The notes under the pieces: generated by a model | Database searches by the model: none | What the model was told of the DNA's origin: nothing | What the model saw: only the letters and a program-made list of their open reading frames with translations | Part shown: positions 45,392-54,055 of the stretch, one piece after another | Layout: the number at the start of each line of letters is the position of its first letter | Position numbering within the stretch: position 1 is the first letter of the stretch | Position numbers and translations under genes: made by a program | Source of the DNA: Dellaglioa algida DSM 15638 | GTDB taxonomy: Bacteria; Bacillota; Bacilli; Lactobacillales; Lactobacillaceae | Assembly (NCBI RefSeq): GCF_001434695.1 | Contig: NZ_AZDI01000002.1 | Span: 1 to 64,000 of the forward strand | Reading direction: 5' to 3' | DNA: 64,000 nucleotides

Positions 45392-46213
45392 TTGAATTTT
45401 TTATTAGCCGCATTGAATCCTATAGCCTTTAAATTAGGCCCCAGTGAAGTCCGCTGGTATGGTGTCATCATTGCCAGTGCCGTGATTCTTGCGATTATCT
45501 TGGCAATATTTGAAGGTAAGAAGATAGGTATCGATGAAGATACCATTTATGATATGGTTTTATGGGCATTACCAATCTCAATTGTTTCCGCACGTCTCTA
45601 TTATGTTGTTTTTGAGTGGTCTTATTACTCACAACATCTAAGCGAGATTTATCGTATCTGGGATGGTGGAATCGCCATTTACGGTGGCTTAATTGGGGCA
45701 ATAATAACAGTCGTTGTGTTCAGTCAGCGCCGTCATTTATCGGCATGGCTGTTGTTCGATTTAACGGCACCAGTTGTTTTACTCGCACAGTCAATTGGCC
45801 GTTGGGGTAATTTTGTTAATCAAGAGGCCCATGGTGGAAAGACAACGTTAGAGGTGTTACAAAATTTACATCTACCTGGATTTATTATTAATCAAATGAA
45901 TATTGACGGTACATATTATCAACCAACGTTCTTATATGAATCATTGTGGAGTCTGGTCGGCTTCTTCATCTTAATTAGCTTACGACATCGATTACACCTT
46001 TTTAAACGCGGTGAGATTTTATTTACGTACCTTATCTGGTATTCATTTGGTCGGTTCTTTATTGAAGGGATGAGAACGGATAGCTTAATGTTATTCTCAA
46101 CAATCCGTGTTTCTCAATTGCTTTCATTAGTGATTTTTGTTGGCTCAATTAGTTGGTTGTTATTAAGAAGATATTGGGAACCACAGAATCAATGGTATTT
46201 GGACGGACAATAG
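45392..46213 (+). CDS. lgt: Prolipoprotein diacylglyceryl transferase
   Basis: A 273-residue membrane enzyme with seven helices that transfers diacylglycerol to the lipobox Cys of prolipoproteins such as PstS. It has the N-terminal LNPIAFKLGPSEVRWYGV, YGGLIGA, the signature SIGRWGNFVNQEAHGG (about residue 132) and the C-terminal GRFFIEGMRTDSL. The start is not an ATG: TTG at 45377 has its SD missing, while TTG at 45392 has GATGAGAG upstream and gives the usual N terminus, so I chose it. It directly follows hprK. Confidence 0.92.
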   Translation: MNFLLAALNPIAFKLGPSEVRWYGVIIASAVILAIILAIFEGKKIGIDEDTIYDMVLWALPISIVSARLYYVVFEWSYYSQHLSEIYRIWDGGIAIYGGLIGAIITVVVFSQRRHLSAWLLFDLTAPVVLLAQSIGRWGNFVNQEAHGGKTTLEVLQNLHLPGFIINQMNIDGTYYQPTFLYESLWSLVGFFILISLRHRLHLFKRGEILFTYLIWYSFGRFFIEGMRTDSLMLFSTIRVSQLLSLVIFVGSISWLLLRRYWEPQNQWYLDGQ

Positions 46214-46285
46214 AAATAAATTTAATGCTATTAGACTTAGAATTTGGTATGCTTAGAATGAATAAATTTTGAAGGAGATTATATA

Positions 46286-47305
46286 ATGACAAAAAAAGTA
46301 GCAGTATTAGGTGCCGGTTCTTGGGGCAGTATCTTGGCTGATATCCTAACTGAAAATGGTCATGATGTCAGACTTTGGTCAAACGTTCCAGCACAAGTAG
46401 CAGAAATGAATGAGTTCCATACGAACACACATTACTTGGATGATTATACTTATTCTAAAGATCTACATGCATATGACGATTTAAAAGAAGCTTTGGATCA
46501 AGTTGACGCTATTTTATTTGTTGTTCCAACAAAAGCAAGCCGTATCGTTGCTAAACAAGTAGCAACGATCTTAAAAGAAACAGGTAACAAACCAATTGTT
46601 ATTCATGCAAGTAAAGGATTAGAACAAGTAACACATAAACGTATTTCAGAAGTAATTGAAGAAGAAATTTCTGCTGATATTCGTGGTAGTGTCGTTGTCT
46701 TTTCTGGTCCAAGTCATGCTGAAGAAGTTGCTAATCGTGATTTAACAACAATCGTATCAGCAAGTGCTGATCCTGCTGCTGCAAGTTTTGTTCAAGATCT
46801 CTTCATGAATAAATTCTTGAGAATCTACACAAACAATGATGTTATTGGTGTAGAAATTGGTGCAGCTATGAAAAATATTATTGCCGTTGGTGCTGGTATG
46901 TTACATGGTATGGGCTATGGCGATAATGCTAAAGCGGCTTTAATTACTCGTGGATTAGCAGAAATTGCGCGTTTAGGAACATCATTCGGTGCTAACCAGT
47001 TAACTTTTATGGGTCTTTCTGGTGTGGGTGATTTAATCGTTACAGCTACGAGTGTGCATTCACGTAACTGGCGTGCCGGCGACCAATTAGGCAAAGGTAA
47101 ATCATTAGATGACGTTGTTGCTGACATGGGTATGGTTATTGAAGGTGTTGGTACGGCTAAAGCAGCTTATGAATTAGCTCAACAACAAGGAATTGATATG
47201 CCAATTACAAATGCTATCTATGATGTCCTATATAATAATAAAGAAATTAACTTGGTAATCGAGTCTTTACTTAACCGTGAAGGTAAAGCTGAATTAGCAG
47301 AATAA
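46286..47305 (+). CDS. gpsA: Glycerol-3-phosphate dehydrogenase [NAD(P)+]
   Basis: A 339-residue enzyme reducing dihydroxyacetone phosphate to sn-glycerol-3-phosphate for phospholipids and teichoic acids. The dinucleotide site is [15 protein letters not shown], and the active-site regions are [25 protein letters not shown] and [18 protein letters not shown] precedes the ATG. Its product is also the TagD substrate. Confidence 0.97.
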   Translation: MTKKVAVLGAGSWGSILADILTENGHDVRLWSNVPAQVAEMNEFHTNTHYLDDYTYSKDLHAYDDLKEALDQVDAILFVVPTKASRIVAKQVATILKETGNKPIVIHASKGLEQVTHKRISEVIEEEISADIRGSVVVFSGPSHAEEVANRDLTTIVSASADPAAASFVQDLFMNKFLRIYTNNDVIGVEIGAAMKNIIAVGAGMLHGMGYGDNAKAALITRGLAEIARLGTSFGANQLTFMGLSGVGDLIVTATSVHSRNWRAGDQLGKGKSLDDVVADMGMVIEGVGTAKAAYELAQQQGIDMPITNAIYDVLYNNKEINLVIESLLNREGKAELAE

Positions 47306-47319
47306 AAGGGGATTAAACA

Positions 47320-48219
47320 ATGCAAAAAGTTAAGAAAGCTATTATTCCTGCTGCCGGATTAGGAACGCGATTCTTACCAGCAACTAAAGCAATGGCAAAA
47401 GAAATGCTCCCAATTGTTGATAAACCAACGATTCAATTCATTGTTGAAGAGGCACGTCAATCAGGTATCGAAGATATCTTAATTGTTACGGGTAAAGGAA
47501 AACGACCAATTGAAGATCATTTTGATTCAGTGCCAGAACTTGAGGCTAATTTAGCAGCAAAGCATAAAGATGAATTACTTAAGTTAGTTGAAGAAACAAC
47601 AGATATTAACTTGTATTTCATTCGCCAATCACATCCAAGAGGTCTTGGTGACGCTGTTTTAATGGCTAAAGACTTTGTTGGCGATGAACCGTTCGTTGTT
47701 ATGTTAGGCGATGATTTAATGGAAGATAAAGTGCCATTAACGCGTCAATTGATGAATCGTTTTGATGAAACGCATGCATCAACTTTGGCTGTAATGAATG
47801 TCCCACACGAAGAAGTGTCGAAGTATGGTGTGATTAATCCAGAAGTTGAAGTTAAACCCGGCTTATTTAACGTTAAAAACTTTGTTGAAAAACCTACGCC
47901 CGAAGAGGCACCCAGTGACTTAGCCATCATTGGTCGTTACTTATTAACACCCGAAATTTTTGGGATTCTTGAACATCAAAAACCGGGTGCTGGGAATGAA
48001 GTTCAGTTGACTGATGCTATTGATGCATTGAATAAAGTGCAACGCGTTTTTGCCCATGAATTTAAGGGTACGAGATATGACGTTGGCTATAAGTTTGGTT
48101 ACCTCAAGACGAGTATTGAGTATGGCTTGAAACATAAAGAAGTTAAAGATGAATTAAAAGAATACTTGAAAACTTTAGGTGCAAAATTAATTGCAGAAGA
48201 TGCGGCTAAAAATAAATAA
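47320..48219 (+). CDS. galU: UTP-glucose-1-phosphate uridylyltransferase
   Basis: A 299-residue nucleotidyltransferase making UDP-glucose from UTP and glucose-1-phosphate. [20 protein letters not shown] (10-29) is the nucleotide-binding loop, followed by [29 protein letters not shown] and [12 protein letters not shown]. It works with PgcA (51347) and feeds the glycolipid transferases. AAAAGGGG precedes the ATG. Confidence 0.97.
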   Translation: MQKVKKAIIPAAGLGTRFLPATKAMAKEMLPIVDKPTIQFIVEEARQSGIEDILIVTGKGKRPIEDHFDSVPELEANLAAKHKDELLKLVEETTDINLYFIRQSHPRGLGDAVLMAKDFVGDEPFVVMLGDDLMEDKVPLTRQLMNRFDETHASTLAVMNVPHEEVSKYGVINPEVEVKPGLFNVKNFVEKPTPEEAPSDLAIIGRYLLTPEIFGILEHQKPGAGNEVQLTDAIDALNKVQRVFAHEFKGTRYDVGYKFGYLKTSIEYGLKHKEVKDELKEYLKTLGAKLIAEDAAKNK

Positions 48220-48237
48220 AATCGTTCTTTAAAGTTA

Positions 48238-48276
48238 AATGGGTCACAAGTTAGTTAAACTTGAGACCTATTTTTT
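48238..48276 (+). terminator. Terminator of the hprK-lgt-gpsA-galU unit
   Basis: GGGTC and CAAGTT pair with AACTTG and GACCT across single-base bulges (48238-48270), followed by six T. Confidence 0.75.
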
Positions 48277-48361
48277 ATTTGAAGGGCAAGCAATTAGATG
48301 GACAAAAAAAGATGCATGGTGTATTGTTATATTACTTACTAAAAGGAAGAAGGTTAGGCTG

Positions 48362-49300
48362 ATGACGAAAAAATATGATGTAGTTGTGATTGGTGCTGGA
48401 CCCGGTGGAATGACTGCTGCGCTCTACGCATCACGTGCGAATCTATCGGTTTTAATGATTGATCGTGGTATCTATGGTGGGCAAATGAATAATACTGCCG
48501 AAGTTGAAAATTATCCTGGTTTCAAATCAATTTTAGGACCTGATTTGGCAAAAGAAATGTACGAAAGTTCGACACAGTTTGGAGCAGAATATGCTTATGG
48601 AAGCGTAAGCGATATTACAACCGAAGGTGACACGAAATTTATTACAACGGATAGCGATGTTTTTGAAACAAAAGCCTTAATTATTGCAACTGGTTCAGAG
48701 TATAAAAAATTAGGTGCTGAAGGCGAAGAAACCTTTGGTGGACGAGGCGTGTCATACTGTGCGGTGTGTGATGGGGCATTCTTTAAAAATCGTGAAGTTG
48801 TTGTTATTGGTGGCGGAGATTCAGCGATTGAAGAAGGTTCTTATTTAACACAATTAGCATCTAAGGTGACTGTTATTCATCGCCGTGATAAGTTACGCGC
48901 TCAAAAAATCTTGCAGGATCGTGCATTTGCAAACGATAAAATGGATTTTGTTTGGGATAGTAACGTCACAGATATTGTTGGCGATGATCGTAAAGTGACT
49001 GGTGTTAAAGTAACGAATAATCAAACTGGCGAAACGTCAGAAGTACCTGCCAGTGGTGTCTTTATCTATGTTGGTGTTAAACCAATGACAACGGCGTTCA
49101 CAAAGCTTGGCATTACTGATGATTACGGTTGGATTCCAACTGACGAAAATATGCGTACTAATGTACCTGGTATTTTTGCGATTGGTGATGTTCGTAAGAA
49201 AGAATTGCGTCAGATTACGACTGCCGTTGGTGATGGTGGGATTGCTGGACAACAAGCATTCGGTTATCTTGAATCATTAAAAGATGCAGAATTAAACTAA
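48362..49300 (+). CDS. trxB: Thioredoxin reductase
   Basis: A 312-residue FAD/NADPH flavoenzyme that reduces thioredoxin. The FAD site is VIGAGPGGMTAALYASRA, the redox disulfide is in CAVCDGAFF, the NADPH site is VIGGGDSAIEEGSYL, and the second FAD motif is GIFAIGDVRKKELRQ. The frame is open to 48239, but GGAAGAAGG just before the ATG at 48362 and the family N terminus (KKYDVVVIG) set the start. It is preceded by the galU terminator. Confidence 0.96.
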   Translation: MTKKYDVVVIGAGPGGMTAALYASRANLSVLMIDRGIYGGQMNNTAEVENYPGFKSILGPDLAKEMYESSTQFGAEYAYGSVSDITTEGDTKFITTDSDVFETKALIIATGSEYKKLGAEGEETFGGRGVSYCAVCDGAFFKNREVVVIGGGDSAIEEGSYLTQLASKVTVIHRRDKLRAQKILQDRAFANDKMDFVWDSNVTDIVGDDRKVTGVKVTNNQTGETSEVPASGVFIYVGVKPMTTAFTKLGITDDYGWIPTDENMRTNVPGIFAIGDVRKKELRQITTAVGDGGIAGQQAFGYLESLKDAELN

Positions 49301-49307
49301 AAGATTG

Positions 49308-49337
49308 AATGGGCCTTTTTATGGGCCTATTTTTTTG
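49308..49337 (+). terminator. Terminator of trxB
   Basis: An 8-bp stem with one G-U pair (49308-49315 with 49324-49331), then T residues to 49337. Confidence 0.75.
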
Positions 49338-49338
49338 C

Positions 49339-49368
49339 TTGACTTTATGTGCAAATGCACATTATACT
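49339..49368 (+). promoter_or_regulatory. Promoter of the MFS-MarR operon with an internal operator
   Basis: TTGACT at 49339-49344, 18-bp spacer, TATACT at 49363-49368. The spacer holds a perfect inverted repeat ATGTGC-AAAT-GCACAT (49347-49362), well placed for repression by the MarR protein encoded at 50787. Confidence 0.8.
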
Positions 49369-49431
49369 TATTTAAACTACTTATGCATAAAATAGTGTAT
49401 AAACGTAAATCTAAGCGAGAAGAGAATTAGA

Positions 49432-50775
49432 ATGACAAACAAAAAAAGAAACACAATCGGTGCGATTTTATTACTTGCGACTTTTGCCGCATTGCTAAAT
49501 CAAACACTGATGATTACTGCCTTACCAAAATTAATTTCGGTGTTAAATGTTAATTTTGCAACGGCTCAATGGTTAACAACGGGATATATTTTAATGGTCG
49601 GGATTTCGACGCCATTGTCCGCAACCCTGTATGAAAAATATTCAACAAGACAGATCTTTATCGGAATTATGGTTGTTTTCCTTGTTGGTAGCCTGGTTGC
49701 ATCAAGTGGTGCAAATTTCTGGGCAATCTTATTAGGTCGATTAATTCAGGCCGCAGCCGGTGGTGTGTTAACGACTTTCACGATGATTAGTATGATTACG
49801 ATTAATCCAATTGAACGTCGTGGAACTGTAATGGGTCTTTCAATGCTGGTGATTTCAGCTGCACCAGCAATTGGGCCAACATTATCAGGGGTCATGATTA
49901 CCTTTTTACCATGGAGAGCATTATTCATTTTTATTATTCCAATCATGCTCACTATTTTAATTATTGGTTTATTCATTTTACCTAATTACTCAGAAAAGCA
50001 AGCGGCTAAAATTGATTTTAAATCGTTTTTCTCATCATCGATTGGACTAACGGCTATCTTAATTGGTATTTCAATTATTAGAGAACAAGTATTAATTGCC
50101 CTTGGACTTATTGTAATTGGAACCTTAATTATGGTTTACTTTGGTCGACGTCAATTAACACTTAAAGAACCTTTCTTGAATATTCGTATTTTTAAAGTAC
50201 GGTCATTTTCTACAATGATTTCATTAATCATGCTTGTTTTTGGTATCTTATTAGGAACTGAGTTAGTCATGCCAATGTTTCTAGAAAATAACCAACATCT
50301 ATCAGGTATGACTGCTGGATTAATTATGTTGCCGGGAGCGGCAATTAATGCTATCATTTCTCCTATTGTTGGTAATCTCTATGACCAATATGGGTATAAA
50401 AAAATATTCGTGTTTGGTTTTTCAATGTTGATGATTTCAGTTTTGCCAATGCTATTATTAACGGCTGAATTTCCCGTTTGGCTCTCGGTTGTCACATATG
50501 CCATTCGTTTGGCAGGAGTTGGTGCAGTAATGGCACCAGCCACGACTGAAGCATTGAAGGATTTGAGTCCAGTAGAGATTAATCACGCAACAACATTAAC
50601 GAATACATTAAGACAAATTAGTGGGTCATTATTTAATACAATTATTATTGTTATTGCCAGTATTCCGGCATCATTTGTAATTGGCTACCGTTTTTCAATG
50701 ATCTTTATTATGGTAATCTCAATGCTAATCGGATTAATCGGATTAGTTTACTTTAGAAAAGAAAGAAAAAATTAA
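49432..50775 (+). CDS. MFS multidrug efflux transporter, DHA2 (EmrB/QacA) type
   Basis: A 447-residue major facilitator with 13-14 predicted helices. Family motifs are LNQTLMITALPKL in helix 1, the LGRLIQAAAGGVLTT motif in helix 4, and GLSMLVISAAPAIGPTLSG, the antiporter motif C in helix 5. The substrate is unknown; it probably exports toxic compounds by proton antiport. AGAGAAG precedes the ATG. The next gene is its putative MarR repressor, 11 nt away. Confidence 0.9.
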   Translation: MTNKKRNTIGAILLLATFAALLNQTLMITALPKLISVLNVNFATAQWLTTGYILMVGISTPLSATLYEKYSTRQIFIGIMVVFLVGSLVASSGANFWAILLGRLIQAAAGGVLTTFTMISMITINPIERRGTVMGLSMLVISAAPAIGPTLSGVMITFLPWRALFIFIIPIMLTILIIGLFILPNYSEKQAAKIDFKSFFSSSIGLTAILIGISIIREQVLIALGLIVIGTLIMVYFGRRQLTLKEPFLNIRIFKVRSFSTMISLIMLVFGILLGTELVMPMFLENNQHLSGMTAGLIMLPGAAINAIISPIVGNLYDQYGYKKIFVFGFSMLMISVLPMLLLTAEFPVWLSVVTYAIRLAGVGAVMAPATTEALKDLSPVEINHATTLTNTLRQISGSLFNTIIIVIASIPASFVIGYRFSMIFIMVISMLIGLIGLVYFRKERKN

Positions 50776-50786
50776 GGAGTTTTGAG

Positions 50787-51272
50787 ATGCAAAATATGAA
50801 TGGACGTTCTTTTTACGATACGCATGAAGTTGAAAAATTGACAACAATTTACAATAGAATGATTCGTTTAAGAATAAATGACACTTTAAAAGAATTTAAA
50901 CTTTCTGAAAGTAATTTTTTTTATGTGTTATTAGTTTGTGAATCGCCTGGAATTAGTCAGGATAAACTAATCCAAAATATTTACCGGGATCACAGTGTCG
51001 TGACGCGTGCCATCTCAAAACTAATTAAAAATGGTTGGATTGAAAAGAAAATGTCCGACGTTGATAAACGGCAGACAGAACTCTACCCGACAGCTAAAGC
51101 GATTAATAACTATCAAGTTATTTTTGACAGAGTAACCGCCGTTAATGACGAGAGTGTAGCAGTCCTTAGCGAGGGAGAGACCGAGCAATTTAAGGTCCTT
51201 TTAGAGAAAGTAATTCAAGCAGGAATTGAGCGGGAACGCCTTTCTGGGAAAAAGATATCAGAATTATTCTGA
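50787..51272 (+). CDS. MarR-family transcriptional regulator
   Basis: A 161-residue winged-helix repressor. The DNA-binding domain is seen in LVCESPGISQDKLIQNIYRD (recognition region about 50-72) and SVVTRAISKLIKNGWIEKK, with the wing KMSDVDKRQTELYPT. Dimerisation helices lie at both ends. It is the last gene of an operon with an efflux pump, and a perfect palindrome lies in the operon's promoter, so it probably autorepresses and is released by a pump substrate. AAGGAG precedes the ATG. Confidence 0.9.
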   Translation: MQNMNGRSFYDTHEVEKLTTIYNRMIRLRINDTLKEFKLSESNFFYVLLVCESPGISQDKLIQNIYRDHSVVTRAISKLIKNGWIEKKMSDVDKRQTELYPTAKAINNYQVIFDRVTAVNDESVAVLSEGETEQFKVLLEKVIQAGIERERLSGKKISELF

Positions 51273-51282
51273 TATCTTTTTT
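51249..51282 (+). terminator. Terminator of the MFS-MarR operon
   Basis: A 12-bp perfect stem with a single T between the arms (tip bases must open), overlapping the stop codon at 51270-51272, followed by a T-run. Confidence 0.8.
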
Positions 51283-51346
51283 ATTATCCTGAATAGTAAG
51301 CGCATTTATTGTATAATAGAAATATTATATGAATGGGAGTGATATT

Positions 51347-53074
51347 TTGACTTGGGAAGACAGTTATTCAATATGGTTAAATGAAGAAACGTTAGATGCA
51401 ACGCTCAAAAATCAAATTGTTTCGCTTAAAAATAACCAAGAAGATTTAAAGGAAGCTTTTTATCAACCAATGGAATTCGGTACTGCTGGGATGCGTGGTT
51501 TGATGGGACCCGGAATTAACCGGATGAACATTTACACAATTCGTCAAGCAACTGAAGGATTAGCTCGTTTTATGGACACGTTAGATGATGCAACTAAAAT
51601 GCGCGGTGTCGCAATTAGTTACGATTCACGATACCAATCACAAGAGTTTGCTATGGAATCAGCTCGCGTTTTAGGCGTTCATGGTATTCCAAGTTTTGTC
51701 TTTGAAAGTTTACGTCCTACGCCAGAATTATCATTTGCAGTTCGTCATTTAGCTACTTATGCTGGAATTATGATTACAGCTAGCCATAACCCTAAACAGT
51801 ACAATGGTTACAAGATTTACGGTGAAGACGGTGGTCAAATGCCACCTGAAGAATCAGACATGATTACCGGTTTTGTTCGTGAAGCTGATGATTTATTTGC
51901 TATTAAAGTAGGCGATGAAACAGCATTAAAAGCTGATAAAATGATTCAAATTATTGGTGAAGAAGTCGATGCTGCGTACCTTGCCGAAGTTAAAAAAGTC
52001 ACGATTAATCAAAAATTAGTTGATGAAGTTGGTTCTTCAATGAAACTTGTTTTCACACCACTTCATGGAACAGGTAAAATGTTGGGCGAACGTGCTTTGA
52101 AACAAGCCGGCTTTGAACAATTTAAGATTGTGCCTGAACAAGCTGAAGGTGATCCTGAATTTCCAACGGTTAAATTACCTAACCCAGAAGACGCACCAGC
52201 ATTTGATTTAGCTATTAAATGGGGCCGTCGTGAACATGCCGATTTATTGATTGCTGTTGATCCGGATGCTGATCGTATGGGTGTTGCCGTGCGCCAAGCT
52301 GATGGTGAATACAAATTATTAACGGGTAACCAAATTGCCGTTTTAATGTTTAATTACATTTTAACAGCCAGTGAAGACGCGGGCACATTACCTGCCAACG
52401 CTGTTGGGGTTAAATCAATTGTTTCAACTGAATTAGCAACTAAAATTGCCGAAGCACATCATGCAAAAATGATTAATGTGTTAACGGGCTTCAAATTTAT
52501 TGCGGAACAAATTCAAAGTTATGAAGAAACAAATGAACATACCTTCATGTTTGGCTTTGAAGAAAGTTACGGTTACTTAATTCGTCCTTTCGTTCGTGAT
52601 AAAGATGCAATTCAAGCATTAGTGATGTTGTCTGAAGTGGCTGCTTATTATAAACAATCTGATAAAACGTTATCTGATGGATTAGATGATTTGTTTAAAG
52701 AATATGGCTATTACGCTGAAAATACAAAAGCACTAACATTTGAAGGTATTGAAGGCGTTCAAAAAATTAAAGACTTGATGACTATTTTCCGTGAAGATGC
52801 ACCTAAAGATTTTGCTGGTTTTAAAGTGTCTAAGTTAGAAGACTTTACAACTGGTATGGCACAATTAGCTGATGGAACATCTGAAGAAATTGGCTTACCA
52901 ACGGCAAATGCTTTGAAATATATTTTAGAAGATGGTTCTTGGATTGCAATTCGTCCTTCAGGAACTGAACCAAAAATTAAATTTTATGTGGGAACACAAG
53001 CTGAAACAGATGAAAAGGCGCAAGCTAAATGCCTCGCATTTGAAGAAGCAATTATGGCAATCGTCAACGCCTAA
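51347..53074 (+). CDS. pgcA: Alpha-phosphoglucomutase
   Basis: A 575-residue enzyme of the phosphohexomutase superfamily, interconverting glucose-6- and glucose-1-phosphate. The phosphoserine loop is TASHNPKQYNGYK, the metal loop is DPDADRMGVAV, the sugar-binding loop is GFEESYGY, and the C-terminal phosphate site is RPSGTEPKIKFY. The start is TTG at 51347, behind GGGAGTGA with correct spacing. The in-frame ATG at 51329 precedes that SD and is rejected. It supplies GalU and thus the UDP-glucose used for glycolipids. It has its own -10 (TATAAT at 51312) and terminator. Confidence 0.95.
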   Translation: MTWEDSYSIWLNEETLDATLKNQIVSLKNNQEDLKEAFYQPMEFGTAGMRGLMGPGINRMNIYTIRQATEGLARFMDTLDDATKMRGVAISYDSRYQSQEFAMESARVLGVHGIPSFVFESLRPTPELSFAVRHLATYAGIMITASHNPKQYNGYKIYGEDGGQMPPEESDMITGFVREADDLFAIKVGDETALKADKMIQIIGEEVDAAYLAEVKKVTINQKLVDEVGSSMKLVFTPLHGTGKMLGERALKQAGFEQFKIVPEQAEGDPEFPTVKLPNPEDAPAFDLAIKWGRREHADLLIAVDPDADRMGVAVRQADGEYKLLTGNQIAVLMFNYILTASEDAGTLPANAVGVKSIVSTELATKIAEAHHAKMINVLTGFKFIAEQIQSYEETNEHTFMFGFEESYGYLIRPFVRDKDAIQALVMLSEVAAYYKQSDKTLSDGLDDLFKEYGYYAENTKALTFEGIEGVQKIKDLMTIFREDAPKDFAGFKVSKLEDFTTGMAQLADGTSEEIGLPTANALKYILEDGSWIAIRPSGTEPKIKFYVGTQAETDEKAQAKCLAFEEAIMAIVNA

Positions 53075-53083
53075 TTGGAGAGT

Positions 53084-53116
53084 AGCGCTAAATATAAATT
53101 TAGCGCTATTTTTTTA
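53084..53116 (+). terminator. Terminator of pgcA
   Basis: An 11-bp perfect stem (53084-53094 with 53099-53109), 4-nt loop and seven T. Confidence 0.93.
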
Positions 53117-53135
53117 GGAAATAAATGGTAACGCT

Positions 53136-53165
53136 TGAATTATCTTTTCCATCTATGGTAAGATT
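53136..53165 (+). promoter_or_regulatory. Promoter of the HD-domain gene
   Basis: TTGAAT at 53136-53141, 18-bp spacer, TAAGAT at 53160-53165. Confidence 0.55.
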
Positions 53166-53204
53166 GTAAAAATTTAGATAAAAAATGCGAGGGAGCTGTT
53201 AATT

Positions 53205-53837
53205 ATGGGAATGCATCAATACTTACAGAGTTTAAGTAATTTAGAAACATTGAGACGAGCACCGGGCTATTTTAAATATGAAGAACATTCAGTAGCGGAG
53301 CATTCATTTAAAGTAACGGAAGCTGCTCAATTTTTAGGCGACGTAGAAGAGAATGCTGGAAATAAGATTGATTGGCGGATGTTGTACGAAAAAGCGTTAA
53401 ATCACGATTATACTGAACGATTTATTGGCGACATTAAAACACCAGTTAAATACGCTACACCAACGTTAAGAGAGATGTTGGCTAATGTTGAAGAATCCTT
53501 ATCGGAAAACTTTATCGTGAATGAAATTCCAGAAGAATTTCAAGACGCTTATCGTCGTCGGTTGTCGGAAGGCAAAGATGATACCTTAGAAGGCAAAATT
53601 TTGTCCGTGGCCGATAAATTGGACTTATTGTATGAATCATTCGGTGAGATTCAAAAGGGTAATCCTGAAGCGGTTTATACTGAAATTTACCAAGAAAGTT
53701 TGAAAACAATTCTTGAATTCTCGGATTTAGCGAGCGTACAATATATTTTACAAGAAATATTACCAGAGTTATTAACTGAAGATTTTACGGATAAAGACAA
53801 AATTAAAAAAATAACATTAGATATCATTAAAAAATAA
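53205..53837 (+). CDS. HD-domain nucleotidase, YfbR-like
   Basis: A 210-residue HD-superfamily phosphohydrolase resembling YfbR 5'-deoxynucleotidases. The metal ligands lie in YEEHSVAEHSFKV (His pair), KALNHDYTERFIGD (His-Asp) and SVADKLDLLYESF (Asp). The likely role is dephosphorylating (deoxy)nucleoside monophosphates; the substrate is inferred from family. GAGGGAG precedes the ATG. Confidence 0.85.
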   Translation: MGMHQYLQSLSNLETLRRAPGYFKYEEHSVAEHSFKVTEAAQFLGDVEENAGNKIDWRMLYEKALNHDYTERFIGDIKTPVKYATPTLREMLANVEESLSENFIVNEIPEEFQDAYRRRLSEGKDDTLEGKILSVADKLDLLYESFGEIQKGNPEAVYTEIYQESLKTILEFSDLASVQYILQEILPELLTEDFTDKDKIKKITLDIIKK

Positions 53838-53843
53838 ATAAAG

Positions 53844-53890
53844 AAGGAAGTTATGTATTGCCGATAAGTGGGCGTATGGGACTTCCTTTT
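53844..53890 (+). terminator. Terminator of the HD-domain gene
   Basis: AAGGAAGT (53844-53851) pairs with ACTTCCTT (53881-53888) over a 29-nt loop, followed by T residues. The large loop lowers certainty. Confidence 0.55.
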
Positions 53891-53938
53891 TCGATCTCAT
53901 TAATTAAAAAAAGTCAGTAAAATAAGTGAGATAACGTG

Positions 53939-53952
53939 CGAAAGTATGTTCG
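53939..53952. promoter_or_regulatory. LexA (SOS) box upstream of uvrBA
   Basis: CGAAAGTATGTTCG matches the firmicute SOS box CGAAC-N4-GTTCG at all but one fixed position. It lies just upstream of TATAAT at 53962-53967, overlapping the -35 region. Confidence 0.7.
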
Positions 53953-53961
53953 GTATGCTAA

Positions 53962-53967
53962 TATAAT
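53962..53967 (+). promoter_or_regulatory. -10 box of the uvrBA promoter
   Basis: A consensus TATAAT predicting a start near 53974 and a leader of about 80 nt before the uvrB start codon. The -35 region is poor and is covered by the SOS box. Confidence 0.6.
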
Positions 53968-53993
53968 TGATAGAGAATAATCATTGTTAAATG

Positions 53994-54022
53994 AGCCTGG
54001 TGGGTTATTCCGGGCTTTTTTT
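53994..54022 (+). terminator. Terminator-like hairpin inside the uvrBA leader
   Basis: AGCCTGG (53994-54000) pairs with CCGGGCT (54010-54016) with one G-U, a 9-nt loop and seven T. It sits between the predicted transcription start and the uvrB SD. Confidence 0.65.
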
Positions 54023-54055
54023 ATTTCTAGAAATGATTGTATTGGAGGGATTAAC

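Noticed and set aside
48239-48361. A 41-residue N-terminal extension of trxB
   Set aside because: It runs through the galU terminator hairpin and lacks the family pattern. The SD and the flavin-site N terminus favour the ATG at 48362.
53984-54055. A 24-residue extension of UvrB from an upstream TTG
   Set aside because: It would be translated from the leader hairpin and is unlike UvrB N termini. A strong SD precedes TTG 54056.
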